This document shows positions 55,218-64,000 of a DNA stretch of 64,000 nt, one piece after another. The stretch is from Vibrio albus (GTDB lineage Bacteria > Pseudomonadota > Gammaproteobacteria > Enterobacterales > Vibrionaceae): NCBI RefSeq assembly GCF_003144035.1, contig NZ_QFWT01000003.1, positions 372,001-436,000 of the forward strand. Direction: 5' to 3'. The translations under genes and the position numbers were made by a program. The stretch's first letter is position 1. Each line of letters begins with the position of its first letter. The notes under the pieces are model-generated. The model was given only the letters and a program-made list of their open reading frames with translations. It was not told the origin of the DNA and searched no databases.

Positions 55218-56261
55218 TTATTGATAGTGGTCTTTAAGTTTTTGATAATACTCTTCGTACAGTTCATTCGCTTCACCCACGTCATCCTGCCAATAGCCGG
55301 ACTCTATGACTTCCTGCGAAGGGAAAATGGAGGGGTCCTCAATAAAGGCCTTGGGTAGAAGAGGGTATGCAGATTTCACCGGAGTAGGGTAGCCAATTTT
55401 CAATGCTATCTTAGCGGCATTGTCCGGGCGAAGCAGGAAGTCGATCATTTGATGTGCCGCATCAACATTTTGTGCATCAGCGGGGATGGCCAGACTGTCC
55501 ATCCAGAATATGGTTCCTTTCTCAGGCCATACGATCCGGATGTTCGCACCTTCATTGCGTGCCATATAGGCTGAGCCATTCCATAACATACCCAGCGATA
55601 CCTCTCCTGATAGATAAGGATTTGCCGGGAAACCAGAATTAAATACCAGTATGTTTGGCATCAGCTGTTGCAACTCTTCATAAGCTGATTTTATTTCATC
55701 AGGATCCGTTGTATTGACTGAGTAACCGAGGCGAATGAGTGCAATGTGGAAGAGCTCCCTTGCATCATCAATAACCATTAACTGACCTTCCCACTTTGTA
55801 TCCCAGAAATCATTCCAGTTTTTAACAGAAGTCAGATCCAGCATATCAGCGTTAATACCTATACCCGTGGCTCCAAGAACATAGGGGACTGAATATTGAT
55901 TTTCAGGATCAAAAGGTTTGTTAAGATACGCCGGATCCAAATCATTCAGGTGAGAGAGCTTGGACTTATTCAGCTCCTGAAGCATGCCCTCTTTACGCAT
56001 TTTGGACACAAAGTAACTGGAAGGAACCACAAGATCATAGTGTTGTTCTTGCTTTTTCAATGTCGAATACATGGTTTCATTGGAGTCATATGTTGAATAC
56101 ACAACCCGGATACCTGTTTCTTTGGTAAAATCAGCAAGAACGGATGCTGGAACATACTCAGACCAGTTGTAGAAAAATAACTCTTTATCTGCTGAGAAAG
56201 AAGAGGGTGAAAAAGAAACCAGTAACAGTATACAAGACAGAATGTTGGCTAATTTTTGCAT
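55218..56261 (-). CDS. Orphan polyamine-binding protein (PotD-like)
   Basis: This periplasmic binding protein has a signal peptide ([20 protein letters not shown]) and PotD signatures: [40 protein letters not shown] and [15 protein letters not shown]. It would bind spermidine or putrescine. No potABC transporter genes are nearby, so it works with a transporter elsewhere or as a polyamine sensor. Length (347) is standard. It lies upstream of cobB on the same strand with a 23-bp gap. Confidence 0.92.
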   Translation of the reverse strand: MQKLANILSCILLLVSFSPSSFSADKELFFYNWSEYVPASVLADFTKETGIRVVYSTYDSNETMYSTLKKQEQHYDLVVPSSYFVSKMRKEGMLQELNKSKLSHLNDLDPAYLNKPFDPENQYSVPYVLGATGIGINADMLDLTSVKNWNDFWDTKWEGQLMVIDDARELFHIALIRLGYSVNTTDPDEIKSAYEELQQLMPNILVFNSGFPANPYLSGEVSLGMLWNGSAYMARNEGANIRIVWPEKGTIFWMDSLAIPADAQNVDAAHQMIDFLLRPDNAAKIALKIGYPTPVKSAYPLLPKAFIEDPSIFPSQEVIESGYWQDDVGEANELYEEYYQKLKDHYQ

Positions 56262-56387
56262 GATAGTCTCCGTTACAACGGTTTGTCTGCTTTTTGAGTG
56301 ACAGAAATTTTACGCATGATATCACCCAATGAGATGAAATATATCCGTTTAAGGCGATATTGTTTTTATTTTTTTACAACCATAACC

Positions 56388-56403
56388 TGTGAAATTGTTC
56401 ATA
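56388..56403. promoter_or_regulatory. Candidate CRP site between potD and the membrane gene
   Basis: TGTGAAATTGTTCATA matches TGTGA-N6-TCACA at 9 of 10 positions. It lies 83 bp before the start at 56486 and 127 bp before the potD start. Sequence match only. Confidence 0.3.
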
Positions 56404-56485
56404 GTGTGTAACAATTTAAAAGCGGCTATGAAAGAGAAACTTGCGCTAGTATAATCAACGGAATTTTTATATCAGAATTGAATTT

Positions 56486-57325
56486 ATGACCCATAGCACT
56501 AAAAAAAGCTTTATCTTAGGTGGCTCGATAGAAACGGCGCTTTCTGGCCAGTATCAGCTGAGCCCGGTCGCTGTATTCCAGGAAGCTCTGAAACATACTA
56601 TCAGGCACTTCATTTCTTTTACTCCTTCTATTGTGATTCTGTTGATTGTTCAGATCGCAATCTTTTACATTGCATTACAGCTGCAGATTGGCGATCCTCT
56701 TGCGTTGTTATCCCGCTTTTTAGAACCCGATACCATTACCAGCGATGTTCTGACCGCGATTATGGTTGCTAACTTTAGTTATGAGGTGATTAGTGCTCCG
56801 ATCTACGCCGGAGTTTGTCTGATGGGCATGAGCCATGCCGCTGGCCTGAAAACAAAACCTAAGCACATATTGAAAGGTCTGCAGTTTACTATACCTCTTA
56901 TCCTAGCAACCATGGTTGGTTTGATTTTACAGGGTATTGCAGGACAGCTTTTATTTGTACTATCACTGTATTTGTCTGTTGCGTTTAGCAATGCTGTACT
57001 TCTTATCTGTGAGAAGAGAATTGCGCCAATCTCGGCATTACTGCTTTCCTTACGAGCGGTAAACAAAAAGTTAATGCCTCTTCTCTCTATCTATCTGGTT
57101 ATCATGGCTTTGTTTGTTTTGGCCACTATTTTTTATGGCTTCCCGCTACTGTTTGTGCTGCCGCTTTACTTCCACGTTAAAGGCATTGTGTATAGGAATA
57201 TGTTCGGTATTACTCTGAAAATTGTAGCCACTGACAGTGATGATCACCCTGATTCAGGTAACCGTAGTGAAAGCCACTCCTCAAACACTGATAGCAATAA
57301 GGATTCTGACATTTTCAATGCATAA
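56486..57325 (+). CDS. Conserved polytopic membrane protein
   Basis: The 279-residue protein has about six hydrophobic segments (for example ISFTPSIVILLIVQIAIFYI and LLSIYLVIMALFVLATIFYG) and a hydrophilic Ser/Asp/Asn-rich tail. It opens with a soluble region before the first segment. No transporter motif is recognised. Its last 8 bp overlap the Bax-like gene, so the two are co-expressed and may act together at the envelope. Confidence 0.8.
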   Translation: MTHSTKKSFILGGSIETALSGQYQLSPVAVFQEALKHTIRHFISFTPSIVILLIVQIAIFYIALQLQIGDPLALLSRFLEPDTITSDVLTAIMVANFSYEVISAPIYAGVCLMGMSHAAGLKTKPKHILKGLQFTIPLILATMVGLILQGIAGQLLFVLSLYLSVAFSNAVLLICEKRIAPISALLLSLRAVNKKLMPLLSIYLVIMALFVLATIFYGFPLLFVLPLYFHVKGIVYRNMFGITLKIVATDSDDHPDSGNRSESHSSNTDSNKDSDIFNA

Positions 57326-58181
57326 AGTAGTAGCAAAGTTGTTTGAAAACGTTTTTATAAAAATTATCGCCAGCGGTAAAAAGATCAAATTTAATGTCGG
57401 CCTTGCCGCTTTTTTGTCTGTGGCACTGGTTAGTTGTGTTTATAACGCCTACAAACCGGATAGCGGTGAAGCGGAATTAGTTGCTTTTGATCTGGTTGAG
57501 TTGGAGCCAACGCCGGATTTTACATCCATTTCAGATGTTACCGAAAAGAAAAAAGCGTTCTTTGAGTATTTGCGTCCGGGGATTAGAGCGGAAAATCAGC
57601 GAGTGAACAATGAGAGACGTTTTCTTTCAGCTATTCAATCTCGTGTTTCACATAACAAATCACTGTCATCTGCACAACAGCAATCGGTAGCGGCCCTGGC
57701 TGACAGCTATCAGTTGCCACTTCAGGGGCAGGCAGTAACACAAGACTGGCTGGACGAAATGAATACCCGTGTAAACGTGTTACCAGAAACATTGGTATTG
57801 ACTCAGGCAGCGAACGAATCCGCCTGGGGAACTTCACGTTTTGCCCGGAAAGGGAATAACTACTTTGGACAGTGGTGTTATCAAAAAGGCTGTGGCCTGG
57901 TTCCTTTACAAAGGCATGATGAAGCCACTCACGAGGTGGCAAAGTTTGATTCGGCGGCTGAGTCAATTCACCGTTATTTTATGAATGTAAACCGTAATCA
58001 GGCTTATGAAGAATTAAGAGCTATCCGTGGTGAGTTGTCGAGGCAAGGGGTGGATCTGCTAGACGCTGAAAGTGCAACAAAGTTGGCCAATGGATTACTG
58101 AAGTATTCGGAACGAGGTCAGGAGTACGTCAATGACTTGCAGGCGATGATTCGGCATAACGAGGAGTTCTGGAAGCAATAG
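57318..58181 (+). CDS. Bax-like glucosaminidase-domain protein
   Basis: The product has a signal/anchor segment (FNVGLAAFLSVALVSC, which could also be a lipobox) and a C-terminal glucosaminidase domain: LVLTQAANESAWGTSRFARK, GNNYFGQWCYQKGCG, HEVAKFDSAAESIHRYFMN and GLLKYSERGQEYVNDLQAMI. The Glu in ANESAWG fits the catalytic acid of the family. It would cut peptidoglycan sugar bonds. The ATG at 57318 gives the Bax-like length; a longer frame inside the upstream gene was rejected. Confidence 0.9.
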   Translation: MHKVVAKLFENVFIKIIASGKKIKFNVGLAAFLSVALVSCVYNAYKPDSGEAELVAFDLVELEPTPDFTSISDVTEKKKAFFEYLRPGIRAENQRVNNERRFLSAIQSRVSHNKSLSSAQQQSVAALADSYQLPLQGQAVTQDWLDEMNTRVNVLPETLVLTQAANESAWGTSRFARKGNNYFGQWCYQKGCGLVPLQRHDEATHEVAKFDSAAESIHRYFMNVNRNQAYEELRAIRGELSRQGVDLLDAESATKLANGLLKYSERGQEYVNDLQAMIRHNEEFWKQ

Positions 58182-58281
58182 AATTTCATGAAAAAATGCG
58201 TATAATCCACGCCCTGTATAACCTGAATAGTATGCTTAAAGCAGAAATATCACCTGTCATAGCCGGACATGAGAAGTCGTA

Positions 58282-59175
58282 ATGAGTCAAAAAGATACCA
58301 GAAAAGAAAACTATGAATACAACAAACTCCAGAAACGTCTCAGGAGAAATGTTGGTAGTGCTATTAGCGATTACAACATGATCGAAGAAAATGATGTTGT
58401 TATGGCGTGTATCAGTGGTGGTAAAGATTCATTTGCGATGCTGGATATTCTGCTGAGCTTACAAAAGGCTGCACCGGTTAAGTTTGATGTGATTGCTGTT
58501 AACCTAGATCAGAAGCAACCGGGGTTTCCTGAGCATATTCTGCCTGATTACTTCGAAACTCTGGATATTCCTTACTATGTTGTCGATAAAGATACATATT
58601 CAGTGGTGAAAGAAAAGATTGAAGAGGGTAAAACAACTTGTGGGCTATGCTCACGATTGCGCCGTGGAACCCTATACTCATTCGCTGAAAAAATAGGGGC
58701 GACAAAAATTGCTCTCGGTCATCACATGGATGATATTGTTGAAACACTTTTTCTGAATATGTTCCATGGCTCACGCATGAAAGCGATGCCGCCCAAACTG
58801 CGTTCTGATGATGGACGAAATGTCGTTATTCGTCCTCTGACATATTGCCGGGAAAAAGATCTTATTCGATTTGCAGAGCATAAAAATTTCCCGATTATTC
58901 CTTGTAACCTGTGTGGTTCTCAGGAAAACCTACAAAGACAGACCATCAAGGCGATGCTTCAGGAGTGGGATAAGAAAACACCTGGCCGTATAGAAAGTAT
59001 TTTTAAATCATTGCAAAACGTTAGCCCAAGCCAGTTGGCAGACAAAGTGTTGTTTGATTTTATTGAACTGCCGATTGATCGTGATGGAGAACGAGCAGAG
59101 TATAATTTTGCGGAGGCTATGGTCTCATCAACGAATATTGATGAATCAATGTTTATTGATGTCGCGAACGTCTGA
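58282..59175 (+). CDS. ttcA: tRNA 2-thiocytidine synthetase TtcA
   Basis: TtcA thiolates cytidine 32 of tRNA with the help of an iron-sulfur cluster. The PP-loop SGGKDS (45-50) is intact, and the cluster cysteines lie at 120 and 123 (CGLC) and in the later pair CNLC (208-211). Length (297) is standard. GAGAAG precedes the ATG. Confidence 0.97.
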   Translation: MSQKDTRKENYEYNKLQKRLRRNVGSAISDYNMIEENDVVMACISGGKDSFAMLDILLSLQKAAPVKFDVIAVNLDQKQPGFPEHILPDYFETLDIPYYVVDKDTYSVVKEKIEEGKTTCGLCSRLRRGTLYSFAEKIGATKIALGHHMDDIVETLFLNMFHGSRMKAMPPKLRSDDGRNVVIRPLTYCREKDLIRFAEHKNFPIIPCNLCGSQENLQRQTIKAMLQEWDKKTPGRIESIFKSLQNVSPSQLADKVLFDFIELPIDRDGERAEYNFAEAMVSSTNIDESMFIDVANV

Positions 59176-59193
59176 TTCGAAACTCGACTCTTA

Positions 59194-59230
59194 ACCCCCG
59201 GAGAATAGCGTATTCTTCGGGGGGTCTTCT
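59194..59230. terminator. Hairpin between ttcA and uspE
   Basis: ACCCCCGGAGAAT pairs with ATTCTTCGGGGGG-T around a short loop (one or two mismatches), between two convergent genes. The T-rich tail is weak (TCTTCT). Confidence 0.65.
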
Positions 59231-59249
59231 ATAAAGCCTTTTAGTTCTT

Positions 59250-60197
59250 CTATTCTGATTGCTCAGGATCCAGAGGGCTGATATACCCTTTGGGTTTTAG
59301 GGCCAAAACGTCGCAATTGATTTTATCAATGACATGTTCTGCCGTATTACCAATAAAGACCGCGGATAATCCAGTCCGTCCTGTTGTACCCAATATGACG
59401 AGCCCAGCATCCAGTTCCTTGGCCAAGTAAGGAATAATATCCTCGGGTAGCCCTTGTTCTACTCGGGTTTGCTCCTCTGGAATTCCGTATTTATTCCGCA
59501 AGGCCTTCATTGATTTCAAGTGATGACCTCGCACAGCATCTGTATAGGTTGCAGGGTCAAACTCGGGGAGTTCTATCGTAATATTTGCTGGAGTTACAGG
59601 GTAACAATTGGCCAGGTAAGGTTTGGCATCCAGCCGGATGCATAAGCTCTTTAACTGTTCTACCATCGAATCGTTAAGTTCTTGGTGAGTTGGGTTCTCT
59701 GAACCGACATGTACCGATGCGATAATATTACCGTTTTCCGGCCAGTCATGGTTTTTAACTAAAAGCACAGGGCAGGGGCATTTACGTAACAAGTGCCAGT
59801 CTGTCGGAGTAAAGATGACAGACTCAAGAACATCATGCTTACGAGTCGATTTGATAAGAATATCATGTGAACCAGAGAAGACCTCGCTGATGATCGCTTC
59901 ATACGGCCTGTTATGCCATACCACTTTTACGTCAAAATCGATAGAGTCATTAATATAAGGCTGGGCAACTTCTTTCATCCATGCTTCGCGTTGCTGAACC
60001 ACACCTTTGCGCATTGCGTTACGTTCATCGCTGGAAAGCATCGATGTCATTTCATACGAAAAATCGTAAATGGATAAGAAGAAAGTTATATGGCTTTTAC
60101 ACGCGCTTTTCTGTGAAAGCTGTATAGCTCTTGCTAATGCAGGCTGAACTTCGTTATTAACATCAGCAACCACAAGGATCTTACTGTATATACTCAT
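59250..60197 (-). CDS. uspE: Universal stress protein UspE
   Basis: The 315-residue protein is a tandem of two Usp domains (about 1-155 and 160-310). The second has LVILGTTGRTGLSAVFIGNT, the ATP-binding G-2x-G-9x-G(S/T) type motif, and both end in a VLLVK or VLALKP strand. Length and order match UspE, which helps with stress survival and motility. AGGAG precedes the ATG. It lies downstream of fnr on the same strand. Confidence 0.95.
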   Translation of the reverse strand: MSIYSKILVVADVNNEVQPALARAIQLSQKSACKSHITFFLSIYDFSYEMTSMLSSDERNAMRKGVVQQREAWMKEVAQPYINDSIDFDVKVVWHNRPYEAIISEVFSGSHDILIKSTRKHDVLESVIFTPTDWHLLRKCPCPVLLVKNHDWPENGNIIASVHVGSENPTHQELNDSMVEQLKSLCIRLDAKPYLANCYPVTPANITIELPEFDPATYTDAVRGHHLKSMKALRNKYGIPEEQTRVEQGLPEDIIPYLAKELDAGLVILGTTGRTGLSAVFIGNTAEHVIDKINCDVLALKPKGYISPLDPEQSE

Positions 60198-60315
60198 AAT
60201 AACTCCTCACTTATGGAGCAGAACCAAAGGGTTAATGGCTAACTCTCTCTGTTTAAATGTAGTGTATTCAGTGCAAATGTTTTAGTAAAAGGTAACTTAT
60301 TCAGACAGAAATATG

Positions 60316-60344
60316 AAGTGGCTCATTAAAGAGCCACTTTTTGC
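60316..60344. terminator. Hairpin between fnr and uspE
   Basis: A perfect 9-bp stem AAGTGGCTC/GAGCCACTT with loop ATTAAA is followed by TTTGC on the plus strand. On the minus strand, the direction of fnr, the tail is poor, so it may be a partial terminator or a transcript-end stabiliser. Confidence 0.5.
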
Positions 60345-60375
60345 AACAAGGAAGGTCAAAGTAAAAAGGACAAGG

Positions 60376-61128
60376 TTATTTTGGTACTGATATCCCGGCC
60401 AGTTGTTTTAAGGCCTGATGATCTAAGATAGTAATATACTTACCTTTTACGCTCAGAATATCTGATTTTTGAAAGCGTCCAAGTAACCGGCTAATCGTTT
60501 CAACCGTTAACCCAAGATAGTTCCCTATATCACCACGTGTCATCGTTAAGCGGAATTCTCTTGGGCTGAATCCTCGTTGAGAAAAGCGGGTGGAAAGGTT
60601 ATATAAAAAGGCCGCAAGTCTTTCTTCCGCATTCTTTTTAGACAACAGTAAAATCATATCCTGATCGCCTTTGATTTCACTGCTCATCAGGCGCATTATC
60701 TGTTGTCGAAGTTTTGGCATTTTTCCTGACAAGTCATCAAGAATCTCATACGGAATTTCACATACCATAGAGGTTTCTAATGCCTGTGCGAATGATGGAT
60801 GTAGGTTAGTATTGATAGCATCAAATCCAACCAGGTCACCAGCCAGATGAAAAGCCGTTATCTGTTCGTCGCCTTGCTCTGTGATCGTATAGCTTTTGAT
60901 AGTACCGGACCGAATGGCATAAAGTGATTTTAGCTCATCACCTGCTTTAAAAAGCTCTTGTCCTTTTTGGATTGGCTTTTTTCTCTCGATGATCTGGTCA
61001 AGCTGATCCAGTTCCGTTTCACTGAGAGTGAAAGGAATACAGAGCTGTGAAATACTACAATCCTGGCAATGGATAGCACACCCACCAGACTGAATTCGTT
61101 TAGTTACTGCGTTTTTATCAGAAATCAT
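60376..61128 (-). CDS. fnr: Anaerobic regulator FNR
   Basis: FNR senses oxygen through a [4Fe-4S] cluster and switches genes for anaerobic respiration. The N-terminal cysteines are at 17, 21, 24 and 30 ([14 protein letters not shown]), and the distant ligand at 123 (VCEIP). The CRP-type effector domain and the DNA-reading helix [11 protein letters not shown] are intact. MISDKNA is the normal FNR start; an upstream TTG was rejected. A probable FNR site lies just upstream, pointing to self-control. Confidence 0.97.
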   Translation of the reverse strand: MISDKNAVTKRIQSGGCAIHCQDCSISQLCIPFTLSETELDQLDQIIERKKPIQKGQELFKAGDELKSLYAIRSGTIKSYTITEQGDEQITAFHLAGDLVGFDAINTNLHPSFAQALETSMVCEIPYEILDDLSGKMPKLRQQIMRLMSSEIKGDQDMILLLSKKNAEERLAAFLYNLSTRFSQRGFSPREFRLTMTRGDIGNYLGLTVETISRLLGRFQKSDILSVKGKYITILDHQALKQLAGISVPK

Positions 61129-61146
61129 AACTTCCAAGTTGCTAAT

Positions 61147-61160
61147 TTGACATACATCAA
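61147..61160. promoter_or_regulatory. FNR box in front of fnr
   Basis: TTGACATACATCAA matches the FNR consensus TTGAT-N4-ATCAA at 9 of 10 positions. It lies 19-32 bp upstream of the fnr start, a place that fits repression by the gene product. Confidence 0.7.
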
Positions 61161-61389
61161 TATTTTAACATTGAAAAAAGTCAAAGGATAGTTAAAAAAA
61201 TCCACTATAAACAGAAAGATAGCTATAGATTTAATTAAAGTGACATAAAGTCAGGGTTGTGTTTTCTATTCGATACACCATCAAGGTGTAGTATTGCATA
61301 TGGTCATTCTTTTGTAAGGTAGCGCATATTGTGAGATGACAAAGGTTTACGCCTGATGCGATTGTAGGCTATAACTCTGGTATCACTCA

Positions 61390-62628
61390 TTGAAAGATAT
61401 CTGTTTGAAAAATATGCAGTTGGCTTCAGCCTTTTCCAATCACACTGATATTATCAGTGCGGTCAGTTCGTTATCGGCACAACTGGCCGGAAAGGTTGAA
61501 CCATCATTCATGGTTTGCTATTACACTGAAAATTATGATGCAACATCTCTTGCAGATGAACTTAAAAACGCATTTCCGGGCATCCCTTTCCACGGGTGCA
61601 GTTCATGTCAGGGAGTCATGACCGATAAGGGGTACCATATCGCTCCTGCAGTTGCTCTTCTCGCTATTGATGATCTCGAATCTTCTGCTTACGGTGCTTA
61701 TTATCAAACGTTTTCCAATAATTCCCCGACCGCTGAAAGCGTTACTCAGTGTACGGTTAAGGCTGTAGAAGGTGCCATCGATAGCGCAAACAGAAAAGGC
61801 GAATTACCCAGCCTTTTGCTTCTGCACGCTTCTATTGGAAATGAAGAGCTTATTATTGATGCGATTAAAAACAAGTTTGGCTTTCACATACCTTTAATCG
61901 GAGGAAGTGCGGCGGATAATGGAAACTTCCAGCATAGTTCATTTTTGACGGATAAAGGTGCAGCGTCTGAAGGCGTCTCCGTATCGGTCTTTTATCCCTC
62001 TACCTCTATTTCTACTTATTTTAGTACAGGCTACTTACCTACAGAAATTTATGGTGTCGCAACGAAAGTTAAAGGAAGAACGTTGTATACCATCGATAAT
62101 CAGCCGGCCCTGGAAGTGTATAAAGAATGGATTTATGAGCATTCTGGTAAACGCGAGGTGGGTCATTACCTGTTTAACCAAACGATGGCATACCCATTAG
62201 GCCGTATTGTAGGGACTTTATATGAGAAACCTTTCTACAAATTATCTCACCTTTTAAGATCAACAGAAGATGGTGGCGTTGAAGTGTTTTCCAATATTAA
62301 AGAGGGTGAAAGATTATATCTGATGCAGGGGTCTTCTGAGCTTTTGGTTAGTAGAGCCAGCCGGGTTGTTGAAGCAGCCAAAAATGAGAATATTTTTAGT
62401 TTTCCTCTAAATGGAGGAATCAATATATTTTGTGCGGGCTCTATGGTACTAGTTAAAGACAGAATGGATGAAGTATGTGATCTTCTTCGATATTCATACA
62501 GAGAAAGCCCCTTTATCTGTCCCTTTACATTTGGCGAGCAAGGGCGTTTTCTTAATGAAGAAAATGTACATGGCAACCTTATGGCCTCTACAGCTTTGTT
62601 TTATGCCAATACGATAGAAAACAGGTAA
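61390..62628 (+). CDS. FIST-domain sensor protein
   Basis: The 412-residue protein has FIST N-terminal (about 35-235, with FPGIPFHGCSSCQGVMTDKG and LIGGSAADNGNFQH) and FIST C-terminal (about 240-405) domains, which are thought to sense small ligands such as amino acids. There is no signal peptide. The start is uncertain: the TTG at 61390 gives the full length; an ATG 24 bp later lacks a site. It precedes a histidine kinase by 7 bp and should feed it a signal. Confidence 0.87.
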   Translation: MKDICLKNMQLASAFSNHTDIISAVSSLSAQLAGKVEPSFMVCYYTENYDATSLADELKNAFPGIPFHGCSSCQGVMTDKGYHIAPAVALLAIDDLESSAYGAYYQTFSNNSPTAESVTQCTVKAVEGAIDSANRKGELPSLLLLHASIGNEELIIDAIKNKFGFHIPLIGGSAADNGNFQHSSFLTDKGAASEGVSVSVFYPSTSISTYFSTGYLPTEIYGVATKVKGRTLYTIDNQPALEVYKEWIYEHSGKREVGHYLFNQTMAYPLGRIVGTLYEKPFYKLSHLLRSTEDGGVEVFSNIKEGERLYLMQGSSELLVSRASRVVEAAKNENIFSFPLNGGINIFCAGSMVLVKDRMDEVCDLLRYSYRESPFICPFTFGEQGRFLNEENVHGNLMASTALFYANTIENR

Positions 62629-62635
62629 GCATCTG

Positions 62636-64000
62636 ATGGATATTCTCGAACAGGAATCATTACAGGAAGCCTTACAAGAGCTTCGTAGAAGCAAAGATAG
62701 ACAACGTATTCTTTCCGAAGAAAATGAAGCGATTTTGACTACTATCTCAGCGATTAGCAGCGCTGAAAACAGACAAAATATATTTAATGAGCTTCTGAGT
62801 GTTCTGAGAAAATATATTCAGTTTGATGATGCCTTGGTCTTAATGAAAGCTGACAACAGCTCCTCTTTTTCTACTTTCTTAAGTACTGATAAAAATTATG
62901 ACGAAATGCTTTGGCGAGAGGAAAGTAAGTTTGTCCGGGCTCTAAAAGGGGAATGTATACTTTTATATGAGCCTAAAGAGTTACGAGCTTTTGAGAGCCT
63001 CCCTGTAACTATCCGTAATCAGCTTGAAAGTGCGCTTGTTACGGGAATAAGTACAAAAATCAGCCAGTCTGTGATTATTCTTATAGGTAAAGAAAAGGGA
63101 AAAATTACCATAAAATCTAAGAATACATTACAGCGTTTCAGGCCTCTTATTGAAAGGGCTGTGATTGATATTGATCATAAAGAAAGGCTTCAGTCATTAG
63201 TGTCTGCCAGAACGACTGAGGTATTAGAAAATAAACAGCGTTTTCACGACTTCGCCAATAGTGTGGGTGATTGGCTGTGGGAGACAGATGAATCTTGTAA
63301 TTTTACCTACCAAAGTAACGACAATATATCTTTTATAGAAATCAAAAATAACAATCTAAAAGATTCCATTTTATCCTGTAATTGTGGCTGTGATATGCGT
63401 GGAACTGTCAATGAAGTCATTACCGCAATAGAAAGCCGAGAGCCTTTCAGAGAAAAAGAGATTTGTCTTAATGATGGTAACTCTTGGATAAGTATCAGTG
63501 GCAGGACTTATTATTCAGATTGCGGGAATTTTCTAGGTTATCGGGGCTCTGCTAAAGATATCACTGCGAAAATCAGACAAGTCAGTGAGTTAAAAAAAGC
63601 CAAAAAAGAAGCACTTGAAGCCAGTAAAGCAAAATCTGAATTTCTTGCGATGATGAGCCATGAAATACGTACTCCGCTTAATACGGTTCTAGGGTTGCTT
63701 GATGTATTATTGAACTCTGTGATGATGAAAGAGCAGCGGAATATTTTGCAAAAAATGGAGCAGTCTGCAGAACTTCTGTTGGCTATTATTAGTGATATAC
63801 TGGACCTTTCCCGAATAGAATCCGGTCATTTTTCATTAGATAATCAGAGTTGTCAGCTTAAAGAAGTTATTTCTAATAGTATTCAGCACCATTCCTCTCA
63901 TGCAGAAAGAAAGAAAATTAATCTAACAACAACATTTTCCAGTGATTTGCCTGATATTATATGGATTGATCCTACTCGATTATCTCAAATTCTGTTTAAC
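62636..64000 (+). CDS. Sensor histidine kinase, cut by the right edge (partial)
   Basis: The reading frame is open for 455 codons to the end of the window. It has an N-terminal coiled coil, a GAF-like region (about 35-180), a PAS-like region (starting near FHDFANSVGDWLWETDES) and a HisKA domain with phosphorylated His342 in KSEFLAMMSHEIRTPLNTVL. The start of the ATPase domain (IWIDPTRLSQILFN) is reached at the edge. No membrane segment is seen, so it is soluble. Such kinases often continue into receiver and Hpt domains. Start chosen directly after the FIST gene. Confidence 0.92.
   Translation, partial: MDILEQESLQEALQELRRSKDRQRILSEENEAILTTISAISSAENRQNIFNELLSVLRKYIQFDDALVLMKADNSSSFSTFLSTDKNYDEMLWREESKFVRALKGECILLYEPKELRAFESLPVTIRNQLESALVTGISTKISQSVIILIGKEKGKITIKSKNTLQRFRPLIERAVIDIDHKERLQSLVSARTTEVLENKQRFHDFANSVGDWLWETDESCNFTYQSNDNISFIEIKNNNLKDSILSCNCGCDMRGTVNEVITAIESREPFREKEICLNDGNSWISISGRTYYSDCGNFLGYRGSAKDITAKIRQVSELKKAKKEALEASKAKSEFLAMMSHEIRTPLNTVLGLLDVLLNSVMMKEQRNILQKMEQSAELLLAIISDILDLSRIESGHFSLDNQSCQLKEVISNSIQHHSSHAERKKINLTTTFSSDLPDIIWIDPTRLSQILFN

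Noticed and set aside
57237..57317. Longer start for the Bax-like gene
   Set aside because: It would overlap the upstream membrane gene by 89 bp and adds no signal-like sequence; the ATG at 57318 gives a normal N-terminus.

Overview
The gene content points to a gammaproteobacterium of the family Vibrionaceae, most likely a Vibrio chromosome. Indicators are the fnr-uspE-ttcA neighbourhood, a Vibrio-style T6SS operon, a tandem glycine riboswitch in front of an AGCS symporter, several large c-di-GMP enzymes, and nagK, queC and mobAB of vibrio/enteric type. Base composition looks to be in the mid-40s % GC by eye; it was not calculated. No rRNA, tRNA, CRISPR array, prophage or intact insertion sequence was seen.

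Positions 1-16477 hold most of a type VI secretion system on the minus strand, read from right to left: PAAR tip, vgrG, a small accessory gene, tssA, tssB, tssC, hcp, tagJ, tssE, tssF, tssG, tssH(clpV), then a putative M35-type metallopeptidase effector followed by a lipoprotein that is a good immunity candidate. A DcrB/Eag-like gene lies on the opposite strand between vgrG and PAAR. The membrane-complex genes tssJ, tssK, tssL and tssM are absent and may lie beyond the left edge.

Positions 16705-22050 hold an envelope and signalling module: a LysM/TPR lipoprotein on the plus strand faces a three-gene minus-strand operon of a membrane Ser/Thr kinase (PpkA-like), a LysM plus NodB polysaccharide deacetylase lipoprotein, and a TPR lipoprotein. 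Its position suggests phosphorylation control and cell-wall remodelling linked to the T6SS.

Positions 22234-33066 hold a P-loop kinase, a cation/proton antiporter and a group of c-di-GMP genes: an HD-GYP phosphodiesterase, a 1407-residue protein with four solute-binding domains plus PAS and GGDEF, and a Cache-GGDEF cyclase. Two long low-information spacers flank the last gene.

Positions 33393-48704 are a mixed metabolic region: thioredoxin-like protein, M32 carboxypeptidase, LysE exporter, riboswitch-controlled AGCS symporter, a 52-codon membrane protein with a coiled-coil partner, a four-gene TolC/HlyD/ABC-2 efflux operon with no ATPase gene and a 32-bp perfect palindrome at its start, GNAT, HAD phosphatase, queC, a DUF2750-like gene, nagK and mobB (mobA follows).

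Positions 48704-64000 hold mobA, a two-component system whose response regulator has lost the GAFTGA loop, amtB, cobB, an orphan potD, a membrane protein overlapping a Bax-like gene, ttcA, uspE, fnr with a probable self-binding site, and a FIST sensor gene followed by a histidine kinase that runs off the right edge.
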